Positions 22,801 to 35,331 of a stretch of DNA of 64,000 nucleotides are shown here, in pieces. The stretch comes from Cephalotus follicularis (taxonomy: Eukaryota > Streptophyta > Magnoliopsida > Oxalidales > Cephalotaceae): assembly GCA_001972305.1 (NCBI GenBank), contig BDDD01000711.1, forward strand, positions 628,839 through 692,838. The letters are read 5' to 3'. Numbering within the stretch: the first letter of the stretch is position 1; every line of letters starts with the position of its first letter. The position numbers were made by a program, and so were the translations under genes. Below the pieces are notes generated by a model, which saw only the letters and a list, made by a program, of their open reading frames with translations, ran no database searches and was not told the DNA's origin.

Positions 22801-23223
22801 AAATTGGAGGGAGAGAGAATAAAACAAATAAGGAATTTATGGTGCATGCAGGCAACCTCAGTATAGACAAAATAAAGCATAAGATAATAAAGCATATTAA
22901 ACCATTCACAAAAGAAATCAAAAACTAGGTCCAGTCCCAAAGCCAACCATCATGCATAAGACATTTAAAATCTACATCCACTATAGACTTTAAATAAACA
23001 CAAGCAATTTAAATTTCCGATGAACAATCGAAATAATTTCACAAGTCCGTCGATATTCCAGCAAACCTCCCACTAGATTATTTAAAACCTAGTTTCCCAA
23101 AATAATAAGATTTTTATCAAAACAACCAAGGGAAGGGAAATAAACTAGAATTTCAGATGCTTTAATTATTTCAAAATAGCCACCAAAACCAAAATTAAAG
23201 TTCAATTGAAATGAAAACGGATC

Positions 23224-23235
23224 GCTCTGATACCA
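23224..23235 (-). other. X-A primer-binding site (tRNA-iMet)
   Basis: On the minus strand TGGTATCAGAGC, the standard complement of the 3' end of plant initiator methionine tRNA, two bases after the LTR end. It fixes both the strand of X-A and the inner LTR boundary. Confidence 0.9.
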
Positions 23236-23237
23236 CT

Positions 23238-25598
23238 TGTTGGAAACCCGGGAGGGCTCCCGGTTGATTTTGGGTTAGGACGCAGTGTGCATAATTTTAA
23301 TTTTTCAAAAACACCAAGACGGCAAGTCAAGGTTCACACTCATATCTTACTACAAAAATAAAAAGCCAAGGATCTCCGTTTGATTAACAATCGAACTAAA
23401 AACAAATAAACAAGCATGCATACAAACATAAACCGAAAACACATCGGTTAACATAAAAGCAAAAGGGAAGCGACCATACCAACGTTGGAGGCTCCACCAC
23501 TTTGCCGCTACGTGCTTGCAGCAGCCACTGCCTGTTGACGGACCACCTGACGGATTCCGACCAGCTCGTCTGAGAATCGATCTCGACACCATTGGACTCT
23601 AGAAGTGCCAATCTACCCATTGCCGGTGGAGACTATGCGAGAAACACGCCGGAACGCGCTGACGCAGCCGGCAGTGACCGTGACTCACTGAGTTGGACTC
23701 AGCGGTCCGGTTCAACCTCACCATGGACCGGCCGCGGCATATCCGGCATCCAAATCTTCTGATCTTCACGTTACGACCCAAAACTCGCCGTGACTCGGCA
23801 CGAAACGCCAAGTCACGGTGGCCTACGCGTCGACTCGATAGAGTCAACTTAGTAAACGCAAACCGACCAAAACACAAACGAAAAACGCCTAAACTAGAAT
23901 AAAAATGGATAGAGCCATTGATTGGCTCCACCCATTGTGATCATCGGCGGAAGAAAGAGACTCCGAGAGCAGGAGGCGGTAGAAAACAAATCTGCCACCA
24001 GAGAGAGAAAGAACGAGAAAACGGGAGGGAAAGAGAGAGGAGGACTCACTGTGGATGTGCAGGTCCTCTTCTCGGCCACCGACGCCTCGCGCGTCATCAT
24101 CTCCAGCCGAGTGCGGGCCCCTTACGCGTTGAACGCGTTAGACACGTTGAAGCGTGTCTCTCTCTCTCGCCAAAAAAAGCACCCGTGCGTTTTTTGGCAT
24201 GTCATTTTGGCATAAAAGAAAAAAATTGATTTATGCCAAACAACAATTTTCTCTTATACCATTTAAATTTGTTTCTCCCTTTATTAAATAAAGACTCTCT
24301 CTTTATTTTGATTTAATTAAAATTAAATTATGCCCCGGCTTTAAATCTCTTTATATATCAAGATGACAATTAGTGGAATGAGAAACAAACCACTAATGTC
24401 AAATTAATATATATTAGTTAAAAACTAGATTTACCACTAAACGAGCATGTGTGTAGCATGAGTCACTTTTCCAATAATCAGGTGGGACCTGAAAGCCCGG
24501 TGGAATTCTGGTACGATGATAAATTTCTCAGAACATCCCAAAGTTCTGGTACGACTATCCAACTGATACCCCCGGTGTGATCTATAATCACCCCCGGATC
24601 CGTGGACCACAAAGTACCATGTCTATCATTCGTTAGCTGGTTCCCTAGTGCTTTATCACTATCATCGGTTTGCATGCTGCATATCCCTCGTCATCTCGGC
24701 ACCGACCGCGGATTAGGGTTTGGATTAATGTCACCCCTAGGTAAAACCGTGATAACTATAATTTTAGAATGCACTGAGACTATGGGAGATATCCTAGGAA
24801 ACCTCTCATTCCCAATCTCCCAGTGCCCGGCCGGGACATTAAGTCGTCAATGGTCACAGACGTTATAGAGCCTATAACCCTCAACACGGGTGTGACGATC
24901 CCGTCTTGTGAACTCGCCCATACATCTTAATGCAGCTCCCACAAGGCCCAAAGACAACCCTTTTGCCAGCACGTGGCTAGTGCTGGGGAAGGCAGAAATC
25001 AAAGCCAAGGGGTTACTACACAATGCATGCCAGCCGCTCAGGTCTAAGGATACAACGTAAATCACGTATGATCTACTAGTCACCTTTGACTAAACACTAC
25101 CGCGACAATAGGAACTCTATTGACAAAAGTGTTGACTCTCCAAATAGATAACCTATGGTGGGTCGGTTCAGTGTCATGCCTCTGCACGTACCCCACATCA
25201 GCTTTAGGGTAAAACCCAAATGGCAATGAGATAATCCATCCCCCTTTACCATTCGGAGCAAGCATAACACGATAAGTCTTTGCGGTTCATCAATTTCCCT
25301 AAGAAGGTGAACCTATAACTTGGAAATTTTTTCACAATGGAGTAAGGATCTCATTCTCATAACCTCTCAGGCACGAGATCCAACCCTTTATGGATAGGGT
25401 GCTATATATGTATTCAGTTGACATGGTTATCAACTGATTCGTAGCGACGGTTTGGGATAATACATATAGCAAAATGCCAATGTTGACTGAATATGCACAA
25501 TAGAACAAGAATGGAACTAAGAATGTAAGAATGTGTCATATGTAAAGTAAATATGTCTACAGCCTCCTCGTGGCTTGCAAGGACACCCTAATCTAACA
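23238..25598 (-). repeat. X-A 5' LTR (2361 bp)
   Basis: On the minus strand it starts TGTTAGATTAGGGTG (25598) and ends GGTTTCCAACA (23238), next to the primer site. It is the most complete reference for family X. Features in element direction: a small ORF opening MLAPNGKGGWIISLPFGFYP (25265-25080), an AT-rich middle, a GC-rich block with repeated GAGTC words (about 23840-23640) and a conserved end block with CTACAAGCGTG-like words. Target TTAAT follows at 25599. Confidence 0.88.
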
Positions 25599-25603
25599 TT
25601 AAT

Positions 25604-27602
25604 TGGTTGGCCGGTATCCTTAATCGATCAAATGCATGCTTGTATAGGATATCCACCGAGCTCCCGCTGTCTATTAGGATCCTCTTCACAGTGAATAATT
25701 CCACTTGAAGAGTCACCACACTGGATCATCATGAGGGAGACGTACTCCCTCGCAGTCTGCCTCAGAGAAGGATATTACCTCCTCTTCTCCACCTGACTTC
25801 AACCTTTTGCTATGTGGGTATTGTTGCATAGCAAAGGTCTGTATAGCATAGGCTTTTTGAGCCCTGCTATTGTCGCCACCTGATGAGACTCCTCTAGAGA
25901 TGGTGTGGATCACACCTCTAGGTTGCTACTCCTCAACCTACTGCGGAGCTTCTTCTCTGCGCTCCCTTCTCTGCCGAGGAGCATCTCTGTCCACATACTT
26001 TCTAAGATGACCTTTACGAATCAGGTCCTCAATTTGATTCTTTAAATGGCTGCACTCCTCTATATCGTGCCCATGGTCACGATGGTACCGACAATACTTG
26101 TCTAAGTCCCTCTTCTGTGCTGGGGATCTCAATGGTGCTTGGCCACTGGATTGAGACCTTGTCCTTCTCCATTACCAGTATCCTCGTCCACGTCTCCAAA
26201 GGTGGGGCAAAGTTATTATAACTAGGGATTGGTGTTCCCCTTTTTGGGGATTCCTTTTTTTTGGAGAGCTTTTGCCTAAGGTCATCCTTTGTAAGCTTTG
26301 GCTTCTCCTTCCTCTTCTATTTTTTCCATGCAGCACCTTGTGAGTGCTCCTCTTTCTCCATCTGATGGCCCGACCAAGAAGTCTTTTGCTTCCTAGTCGC
26401 CATTGCCTCCTCGGAATTTACGTACATTTCTGCCCTTCTGAGAAGGTCAGCCATATCCTGAGCATGCTTCTTCATGAGGGAGAAAGTGAATGGTGAATTG
26501 TTCTTCAATCCATTGCTCAGAGCTGCCAGAGCGAAGGACGGCTCTAAGTCCTTCACCGTCAGAGACTCCTTGTTGAATTTGGTGAGGTAGTCTCTAAGGG
26601 TCTCATCCTTTCCTTGCACCACGTTGATTAAATGATTTGAATTTCTTCTCTATGTGGTGCTGTTGAGGAAATTCATAACGAACAGTTCCGTAAACTGCTC
26701 GTAGTTCGCCATCGAGTTCTGAGGTAGTGTGGAGTACCACGCTTGGGCTGCACCTGTCAGAGTTGCCGGGAATCCTAGGCAAAGCACAACATCTGAAGCC
26801 TGGTACAGTAGCATAATTTGGGTATAGTAGCGCACATACTGGATTGGATCCCTGGATCTGTCATACTCCTTGAGACTCAGGAACCAGAATCCCTTTGGGA
26901 TACGCTCCCTCATTATCTTGGGTGTGAAGGGTGTTGAATTAATATTTCGTACCTCTGACAGGTATCCCTTCAATTTCTCGGCTCCTCGGAGCCTTCTCTC
27001 TATCTCAGCAAACCTTCTGTTCATGGTTTGCTCCACATCCTCAATGTTCCTGATCCTACTAGAAACTTGGGACGTACCCGTTGCAAGTCAGACTGAGTGG
27101 TCTGACCTGCTCCTCTACAACGTCTTCGTCATACGTGAAAGGTAGGAGCGTGCTCGGGTCTCCTCGGCCTCCTCTGGGTGATCCTCTTCCATCTGCTCAT
27201 GCTCGGGAAGGTATAGCCAAGGATTGTTATTATGATCTCAGGCGCTCGAAGATTCCGCCCTTAGAGATGTATCAATCTCTGTTCTCCTCCTTAGAGGTGT
27301 ATCAACTCTGACCGCCTCAGGGGCTGCATGGCCCTCTTTGGATTGTTTCTCCTTGCCCCTTGGGTTGTTGCACCTCCTAGGATGGTCTACTTGGACCAGA
27401 ATGACCTCGAATGACTGGTTTGCTGGCCAGCCTGGTTTTGGCTGGCTAGATTGCTTGCTAGCAAGGTTGTGAGTCACCCAATTTCTTGGAGCAGTTTATT
27501 GAATTGCTCACCAGTAATGGCAACTCGACTGGTAGCAGGAGGTTGATTCTCCAGTACTTGGATGCCGGTGGCTACAAAGTTGTTGTTTCTTCTCGAAGGC
27601 AT
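25604..27602 (-). pseudogene. T1 gag and start of protease (5' half of element)
   Basis: Starts with ATG at 27602 (MPSRRNNNFVATG). A long Gag follows with REERIPKGFWFLSLKEYD-like capsid words, LTGAAQAWYSTLP (near 26760-26720), ETLRDYLTKFNKE (near 26600) and the CHxDHGHD/C zinc-finger-like motif of Tat elements (CRYHRDHGHDIEEC, near 26098-26057). The protease starts with LIDSGSSVDILY (near 25680-25645), whose DSG is the aspartic active site. X-A cuts it at 25604. Stops near 27476, 27240, 27130 and 26650 break the frame. It continues, after inversion, with the integrase at 10843. Confidence 0.88.
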
Positions 27603-27660
27603 GGTTAATAGCTTTTTGTGTAGAAAACTTTTTATTGCGTTTCCCATAGACAGCGCTAAC
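27603..27660 (-). other. T1 leader with likely primer-binding site
   Basis: Directly follows the LTR end; on the minus strand GTTAGCGCTGTCTATGGG. This is close to the TTGGCGCCGTCTGTGGG word that I recall following many Tat-type 5' LTRs. I do not assign the tRNA. Confidence 0.6.
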
Positions 27661-27830
27661 TGTTGATGCAAGAATCAAGTCCTTAACAGTTCCTTACGCA
27701 GAAGGGTTTGATTTGTAGGAAAAAAATGCAGTAAATGCTTCGAGGTTGAGTATATCACGATCTTCCCTACACACAAAAGTAGCAAACTAGTCGAAGAAAC
27801 ATGAGGTTTTACTCTTGTGGACTCTCCGAT
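27661..27830 (-). repeat. T1 5' LTR, inner part
   Basis: On the minus strand it ends GATTCTTGCATCAACA at 27661. It is the inner part of the 5' LTR, matching 16160-16318. Solo LTR S1 splits it; CCGAT at 27826-27830 is repeated at 30516-30520 as the S1 target duplication. Confidence 0.9.
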
Positions 27831-30515
27831 TGTAACACCCCCGAGCAGTGGGAGCCCTTACAGGTCATAATACAGAAACTTAACATAACAAAACATAATA
27901 GAAAGGCTCAGCTTTATTAAAAACATGATGGTTTAATACTTAACTGGTAGCATACTGAAAATGATCATAAACCGAATACTTATTCATAATCCAAAAGTCA
28001 TAAACTGAAACTAACATATTATTCATAAAAACAGGTCCTCCTATGACCATAAGATAACATAAACATGCTGGGATAAACTCCTAGAGGATCCTCAGTCATA
28101 AGGGAGTCAACTCTCATCACACATTGCCCCGTTGCTCCTGATAACCTGCCGCATGGAAACAAAAACGTGGCTGAGCAAACCTCAGTACGAATATAGAATG
28201 TAAAAACAGTAACGATACTTTAAAATAGTAAGATTCCAAAGGTATTTCAAAACAGAAACCTGATCAAGCGATAAAATAGTTTAAACATTCTTTGTAAATG
28301 CCCACGGCAAGACATATAAACCAATTTCATATCTTTGTAAACATAAAGCATACCTTTCCAAAACATAGGTTCCATAACTGAGCATCATAACATATCACAT
28401 ATCAGAAACACATATACCAAGGGATTCACGACATCCACATTGCCAACAGAATTGAAGTGTACGGCACTACACAACCAATTCCCATAGCATAACATATCAC
28501 ATAACATATAACTAGGATCGATCCATACGTCTCTATCACAAATCCTATCCAAGGATATCACAGAGAGACGCCGTAAACTAATCACACCGTTACGGAAAAT
28601 GTCATGTCTCCGTGCCAGGCCTACGACATTCCTATGGTATGCCCCATAGGTGGGTACATATTCATAAACGGAGAATCAACTCATTCAATTTCCAAAACAT
28701 ATTCATAAATCGTTATCAAATGATATAAACACATGCCTTCATAAACGGAGAATCAACTCATTCAATTTCCCAATAAAGAGGTGATTTCATAACATATCGT
28801 AAACATATCATAGCTGAATTTATAACGTCAGAAATATTTAACTCATAAAATATCAAGTGACTTTATCTTCAAAATCCAAAACATAATAGAGTCATAAACC
28901 AAAAGGGACATATTCATAAAACTGGATTTATTTCGAATAAATTAGATGCCAAGAAAAGAGTATCAAAGAGCAGAAAAATCCGTACCTTATGCGATCACAG
29001 GTTTACTTATGAATAACCGATAATTCTAATAGCCCCACGTAGCACAATAATCTATATAATATAACAATATTCATATAAGGGTCTAAAAATCATTTTAGGC
29101 ATATATCAGAATTATAAGGATGTTTAAAACAAATCCAGACTCATCGGATGAACAAACGGATAAGAGAATATGAAAACAGGAATATACAGGATAATCCAGC
29201 CGACTTATTCAGGACTCCAGTCGACTGTCCAAAGGGTGGCGGTCGACTATGCAACAGGCCCAACCGACTGCACAACCAGAACTGCAGGCAGTCGACTGTG
29301 ACAGGGGTCCAGTCGACTGTGCAAGACAAAATAATCGACTGATTTCATATGGCAGGCGACTACTCAAGCGAAATAGCCGACTGATCAAATAGGCAGTCGA
29401 CTGTCTTGGGCGACAGAACAGCAAAATAAGACAGTTTTTGTGCAATCTAGTTGCCAAAACTTGGATTACACATTACCGGATGACCATAACCAAATAAATA
29501 AGCATTTATGTAGTGTCTAAATTGAGACAGGAACACAAAATTACAAAGGAGTGTATAGACAGTGGTAACTTAAAGAGAGTGATGATTTCCAAAACATTAC
29601 ATACGCATGCACATAACCAGTTTATTATCCATAAGGCCAATTACCAGATATCAATATTAGATTAAACCACCTATACAGGACGCATAAATTCTGGTCGACA
29701 TACTCAGGGACAATTGACAGAATATAGATGGCAGGAAGATCAAAAACCAATTCTAACAGCCTATAAACACATACTATCGAATTCATAACGAAGTAGGATA
29801 GCCATCACAGCAAAGCAACATAACTAACCTATAACGGTGGTACAAACAGTAGAAATAGCTCAACGATTTCCCAGACTTATACACGGATGCTCAACAGGAA
29901 ACAAAAGAAGGAAGAAACTTACGGATTTCAAGACTGCTATTGTTATGCATATCAAAACAACACAAACCATAAACCAGACTATGAAGAGCAAACCTGACTG
30001 AAAAGATGAGATTGCAAGAAGAACACAGTAAATTTCCCAACTTGTAGAGTCAGCTTCAACCAAGCAAAATAGAGAGGATGGCATAAAAGGAGTGGCTGAT
30101 AGCATACTTAAACGGAAAGAGGAGACCATTTCGAGGGAGATAAAGGAAAGAGGGAGAGATTTGTGGAGAGAAAGAGGGAAATGAGGAGAGAATCGGTGAG
30201 AAAGAAAAGGAAAGGGAGAGTTTGACGGGAGAAGGAGATATGGGAGAGAGAAAAATCGGGTGAGAGGGAGAGATAGGAGAGAGAGAAATAATTTAATTAA
30301 AAAGATTTGTTTTAAAAAAAATTTAAAATAATGTAAAACTGATTTGTAAAATAAGTTAAATAAAACACCGTATAAATGCATATACAAAATAACATACCCA
30401 TAGCCAAGGCTGGTACCAGTCAGCCCAGAACACATAAACCAAATAAAGCAGATAGACTACATAATAAAACCGATTAAAAGCCCGAAATATGCACACGGGT
30501 AAACAGGGTATTACA
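27831..30515 (-). repeat. S1: solo Tekay-type gypsy LTR (2685 bp)
   Basis: On the plus strand begins TGTAACACCCCCGAGC and ends CAGGGTATTACA; on the minus strand this is TGTAATACCC to GGGTGTTACA, like the G1 LTR. Perfect 5-base duplications CCGAT flank it (27826-27830 and 30516-30520), and the T1 LTR continues on both sides, so the whole element came in and recombined down to one LTR. It contains a dense TCGAC array at 29215-29405 with palindromic CAGTCGACTG words. A purine-rich GAGAGAGGGAG block lies at 30115-30290. No coding sequence. Confidence 0.93.
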
Positions 30516-30520
30516 CCGAT

Positions 30521-30845
30521 GCTTAAGTCAGGCAGTGTACAAAGAAGAAAGCAATTAGGTTCTTTAGAGAATAAAAATGGTAGACTTGTGTAATGTATTT
30601 GATCGTTGTATTTATAGTAGTGCTTTGTTGTAACTGCTTTGCTTGACTTGCGGAGATGATTATTGTACCCCTAGGAAATGGCCGAGGATCTTGTACCATT
30701 TCCTTATTTGGCGCTCTGCCGTTATTGTGCGTTATCTTTTCAAATTACAAATTGCTCGGCCATGTGTCTGTAGCTTTAGAGGACACTTGTCTTGTTTTCC
30801 AGAGGACACATGGCGGTGTTTTAATATAGGATTTTTCCCGTATCA
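30521..30845 (-). repeat. T1 5' LTR, outer part
   Basis: Outer part of the T1 5' LTR. On the minus strand it opens TGATACGGG at 30845, preceded by CTATA (plus strand TATAG, 30846-30850), the same five bases as after the 3' LTR at 16319. It carries the promoter-like TATAAATA near 30607-30614. With 27661-27830 the LTR totals 495 bp. Confidence 0.9.
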
Positions 30846-33800
30846 TATAGAATCAACATTAATCACTTCTTTTGGAAGTTTTGGATTAGATTAATCAAAA
30901 TGACATGCATAGATTCTTCAACAAGTAAAGTTCTTTCATTAAAACACCTAAAAGCTCTACTAGTAGTTGAGTAGCCAAGAAATATACCTTTATCGACTCT
31001 GGAATCGAACTTACCAAGGTGATCCTTTCTGTTGTTATGAATGAAGCACTTGCATCCGAAGGCATGGAAGTAGCTAATGTTAGGCTTTCTCCGCGTCCAT
31101 GATTCATATGGAGTCTTTATTGAGAATTGTCCTTATTGATATTTGATTTAAAACTTAACCAGAAGTATTTATGGCTTCCGCCCAAAAATATTTTGGCAAA
31201 TTGTTTTCATTTAGAAGAGTTCTACACATTTCTTGTAGAGTTCTATTCTTCCTTTCAATAACCCCATTTTGTTGAGGTGTTCTAGGTGTAGAAAACTCAT
31301 GAATAAAACCACTTTCGTTACAAAATTTTTTGAAAAGATGATTTTCAAATTTTTTTTCCATGATCACTTCTAATTGTTAAAATAGAAGTGTCCTTTTCTC
31401 TTTGAACAATTTTACAAAAGTTTGAAAATTCTTTAAAAACTTCATTTTTATGAGCAAGAAAAATTGTCCACGTAAATCTAGAATAGTCATCAATAATAAT
31501 CATAGCATATGATTTACCGCATAGACTTCTTACATCAATAGGACCGAATAAATCAATATGCAATAGTTGTAATGGCCTAGTTGTAGAGAATATATCTTTG
31601 CTTTTAAAAGATGCTCTAGTTTTCTTCCCTATTGACAAGCATCACATATTTTATCTTTTTCAAAATTGATTTTGGGAAGGCCCTTAACTAGATCATGCTT
31701 TTTAAAAGCTTCGAAATGGTTGACATACCAACATGACCTAGTCTCCTATGCCATAACCAACTATCATCATTTATGGATACAAGACATTTTAGATTTTGTA
31801 AATCATTTATGTCTACAACATATACATTTCCATGTCCATATCCAATAAACTTAGTTTGGTTATTTTTTATGTCAATTACTTTGCAAAAGTCTTTTTAAAA
31901 AATGACTCTACAATCCTTGTCACATAATTGACTTATGCTCAATAGATTGTGTTTGAGTCCATCAACATATAAGACATTATGAATAGAGGTTTGATTATTA
32001 CCCATGGAGCCAAATCCCATGATTTTTCCTTTCGCATTATCTCCAAAGGTGACATCACCTCCTTGCTTTGATTTGAAATTGACGAATAAGATTTTGTCTC
32101 CGGTCATATGCTTGGAGCATCCACTATCAAAATATCATTGTGTCTTATTGGATAATGCCTTCAAGCATATCTACAAAAAATAAATTCAAAATTTTGCTTC
32201 AGGTACCCAACAAACTTTGGGTCATTTGGGGTTAGTAACAATGGTTCCTTCAGGAACCCAAATTTTCTTAAGTTAAACAAATACATTTTTCTTGTAAAAA
32301 CACGAAGAAGAAATATGACCTTGTTTACTGCAATAATTACAAGTAACATTTACATTTCTCTTATACATGACATTATAATAACAAGATGATTGTTTACCAC
32401 AATAGTTACAAGAAATATTACATTTTTCTTATACATGACATTTCTCTTATAATAACAAGATGATGATACACGTTCATATTTACCATAATAGTTACAAGAA
32501 ATATTTACATTTTTTTCTTAATAGAAACTTTTTCAATTTTATCTTTTTCTATCTTTTCCTTTCTTTCAAAAAAGTTTTGATAAAGCTTAACATTGTTCAT
32601 TTCCTCATATCCTAGGCCGGCTTTATCAAAAAACGCATCTTTGCATCCCTAAAAGGTTTTCAAAATTCTCACTACTATTAGAAAACTTTGAGAAAGTTTT
32701 CTTTAAAGCATCTATCTCAACTTTAAGATTTTTATTTTCATTTTCTAAGAAATCTATTTCATTTTCTAAAAAATCAATTTCAACTTCTTTAGAATTATCT
32801 TCCTTAGTTAGAGTACTCGTTTTTAATTGATCATTTTCATTTGTTAAACTTTTAACTTTTTTCTTTAAGGAGGCGATAATTGAACTATATTTTCAACTAT
32901 AAATACAAGTTCATCGTAGCTTACCTTATCATTGTCTTCTTCTTCTTCCTCAATGGCCATCAACGCCGATTGAGTAACTTCTTCATTTGATTCTTCATCT
33001 GAGCTTGATTCATCACTATCATCCCAAGTAGAAAGCAATAGCATTGCTTTCTTTTTCTTCAAATGCTCCTTCTTTTTGAGTCTTGGGCAATCGCTTTTGT
33101 AGTGCCCGGGTTTGTTGCATTCAAAGCATATAACTTCCTCAAGTTTGCTTGACTCTCCTCTTTGATGAATTTTCTTGTTTGGTTTACCACCAAACTTCTT
33201 CTTGCAAGCAAGCAACTTCTTGAACTTCCTTGTGATAAGAGCAAGCTCTTCATCACTATCATCTTTGGATTCTTCAATTGTGGATGTCTTCAAGGCTACA
33301 ACCTTTTTCTTCCTTTTCTCTTTCTTTTCATCATCATCCTTCTTTAACATTGATACCTCATGGGTCATTAGAGACCCTAGGAGATCCTCCAAAGGAAGGG
33401 TGTTGAGGTCTTTTACTTCCTTAATCGCGATCACTTTAGGCATCCATGCCCTTGGAAGACACCTAAGAATCTTCCTTACCATTTCACCGTAGAATAGATT
33501 TTATCTAAAGAATGCAAAGCATTTGTAATATTAGTAAATCTAGTGAACATGGATTTAATATCTTCATTTTCTTTCATGGTAAACATTTCATATTCATGAA
33601 CTAACGTACTAATCTTAGCTTCTTTGACTTGATTGGTACCTTCATAGGTAACCTCAAGTCTATCCCACATTTCCTTAGCCGAAATACAAGATGAAACTCT
33701 ATTGAAGTCGGTAGAATTTATAGCACAAATTATGATGTGTTTTGCCTTAGCATGCATTTGAACACTCTCCCTATCTTCATCATTACAGCTACTTCTAGGT

Positions 33801-34023
33801 TTTGCAATGATATCACCGTTTTCATTTCTTATGGTGGGCAGGCAAATTTGGACCGTCAACAATGAGGTCTCACAAATTATAATCCAAATATTGGATGAAA
33901 ACGGTCATCTTAGCCTTCCAATGGCTATAGTTATTGCCATCAAAATATGGTGGCTTGGAGATATTTTGACTTTCTCCGGAGTTCAAGTTCATTACCATTG
34001 CGGATCTTTAAGGCTCTAGCCAT
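30846..34023 (-). pseudogene. C2 copia gag, protease and integrase (5' half of element)
   Basis: Starts with ATG at 34023 (MARALKIRNGNE). Domains in order: gag N-terminal domain (NNYSHWKAKMTVFI near 33930, AKEMWDRLEVTYEG near 33670), CCHC knuckle CFECNKPGHYKSDC (near 33125-33085), an acidic/coiled region, a second knuckle region (32340-32500, partly repeated), protease DSGCSKHMTGD (near 32127-32098), integrase with D (HIDLFGP, near 31555), D (RSDHGKK, near 31360) and E (GVIERKNR, near 31255). The last segment ends at the T1 insertion with a frame reading VINVDSI. Several stops and frameshifts, for example near 33830 and 33480. The rest of pol is at 16319-18076. Confidence 0.9.
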
Positions 34024-34042
34024 TAAGAATTATAAGCCTACA

Positions 34043-34054
34043 GCTCTGATACCA
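34043..34054 (-). other. C2 primer-binding site (tRNA-iMet)
   Basis: On the minus strand TGGTATCAGAGC, complementary to the 3' end of initiator methionine tRNA, two bases inside the LTR end. Intact, unlike C1, where this site is deleted. Confidence 0.9.
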
Positions 34055-34056
34055 AT

Positions 34057-35326
34057 TGAAATACTACAAGGGGGGGGGGGGGGATTTTAGTATTTGTAAC
34101 ATTTTTGAACTTTTTGAACATAAGTCAATTAAAATAACAAGCCAAAGAACAAAGTAGAAAATTGCAAGAACAATATGCAAAAAGTAATTAAAGAGAAAGG
34201 GTAAGAGAGTGCAAACATGGTTTTTATAGTGGTTCGGCCAAACTCTTGCCTACGTCCACTTTTCCCAAGGACCTTGAGTTTTCACTATTCTCCGAATATA
34301 TTTCCAGGAGCTATTCAGTGCACCTTTAAAATTCTGTGATTGACCTCAATCACTTAGAACTTTAGGGTTCACTCCCCTTTTTACAATGAAAGAATTACAA
34401 AGGATTTTGTGTTCGATAAAACCTCTCTAAGGTTGAATATTGCTTAGTAAACTCAAAAATCACAACTCATAAATATGCTCTCAAAGAATAAAGCTTGAGA
34501 GAAGAGCTCTTGAAATAGGCTTTGAGCATATTTTGATTGAAATTCTTGTTCTTCTTGTTGTTGTTCTTATTGTTGTACTTCTTTGATCTTGTTTATGGCC
34601 TCTATTTATAGTTTTCTTCAGTTTGTAGCCGTTGTAGAGGTTATAGAGCCGTTGGAGTTGCCTTGGGACTTGTCATCTTAAAAACGGCGTTGAAAAGCTT
34701 GTACATTGATTGCTTCCCGTGAGCAAAGTGTCGACGAAGTTGGTCTAAGCATCGACGCTTAGGTGACCGTTATGCGTTTGAATTTGAAATTCTCTACTTA
34801 AACCGCTGAAGCTTTGAGTTTGATGTTGACAGTTTGGTTGAAAGCGCTGATGGTTTCTTCATAGCGTCGCCGCTTTAGGTCCATCAAATGATTTTATTTA
34901 TTTCTGTACTAGACCGTGGACAAGTTCTCCTTAGGCGTTAGCGCCTTGATGTTAAGCGCTGACAGTTTCCCTGTGACCATCGACGCTTTGAGCATTTTTT
35001 ATTGTCACTTTGAATGTTCAATTATTGGCGCTTTGTGTTATTTCTTCGTCGGTTTTCTAAGTGCTGACGGTCCCTTCACACCGTCGACGCTTTGAACATT
35101 TTGTTAAAGGCTCAATTCCCTCTGTACTAAACTGCTGATGCTTTGACAAAAATCTTAGTTGGTTTTCCCCTTAAGCGCTGACGGTTCCCTTTATACCGTC
35201 GACGTTTTGACCTGTTTTTACAACTTTGATTTGTTTTGCGATGTTAACTTTTCTTGCACAAAAAGAAACGATGTCAAATACAAATATGTTATCATCAAAA
35301 TTCAGATTGAGACATAAATGTCAACA
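34057..35326 (-). repeat. C2 5' LTR (1270 bp)
   Basis: On the minus strand starts TGTTGACATTTATGTC (35326) and ends next to the primer site. It shares layout and many words with the C1 LTR (e.g. the TGATGATAACATATTTG block near the start and a shared end block CTTTTCCCAAGG on the plus strand). A TCGAC/GCTGACGGTT array spans 34720-35210 (plus-strand words CATCGACGCTTT, CCGTCGACGCTTTG). Fourteen Gs in a row at 34070-34083 sit near its inner end. Target AAAGC (35327-35331) lies in an X LTR. Confidence 0.9.
34070..34083. repeat. Poly-G run of 14
   Basis: Homopolymer in the last bases of the C2 LTR. The length is prone to sequencing or assembly error. Confidence 0.8.
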
Positions 35327-35331
35327 AAAGC

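Larger units (their letters stand above)
19450..25598 (-). mobile_element. X-A: decayed copia element of family X, 3' truncated
   Basis: Reads on the minus strand from a complete 5' LTR (25598 to 23238), a tRNA-iMet primer site, remnants of gag and integrase, RT, and the start of RNase H, then ends at 19450 without a 3' LTR. It is inserted in the T1 protease gene; TTAAT at 25599-25603 is the expected target duplication at its 5' end. A gypsy LTR-like piece (22086 to about 22800) interrupts its gag leader. Its RT shares damage with the other X copies (see findings), so it was most likely moved by proteins made elsewhere. Confidence 0.8.

Noticed and set aside
23640-23840. TCGAC array in X LTRs
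   Set aside because: GTCGAC occurs only once or twice there; the recurring core is GAGTC, so X is kept separate from the TCGAC families.
29860-30435. 191-codon ORF on the minus strand of S1
   Set aside because: Translation of the GAGAGGGAG purine block; hydrophobic and Ser/Leu-rich by composition, inside an LTR.
34070-34083. G14 run as a G-quadruplex or functional tract
   Set aside because: A single homopolymer of uncertain length; C1 lacks the equivalent region, so it cannot be compared. Possible assembly artefact.
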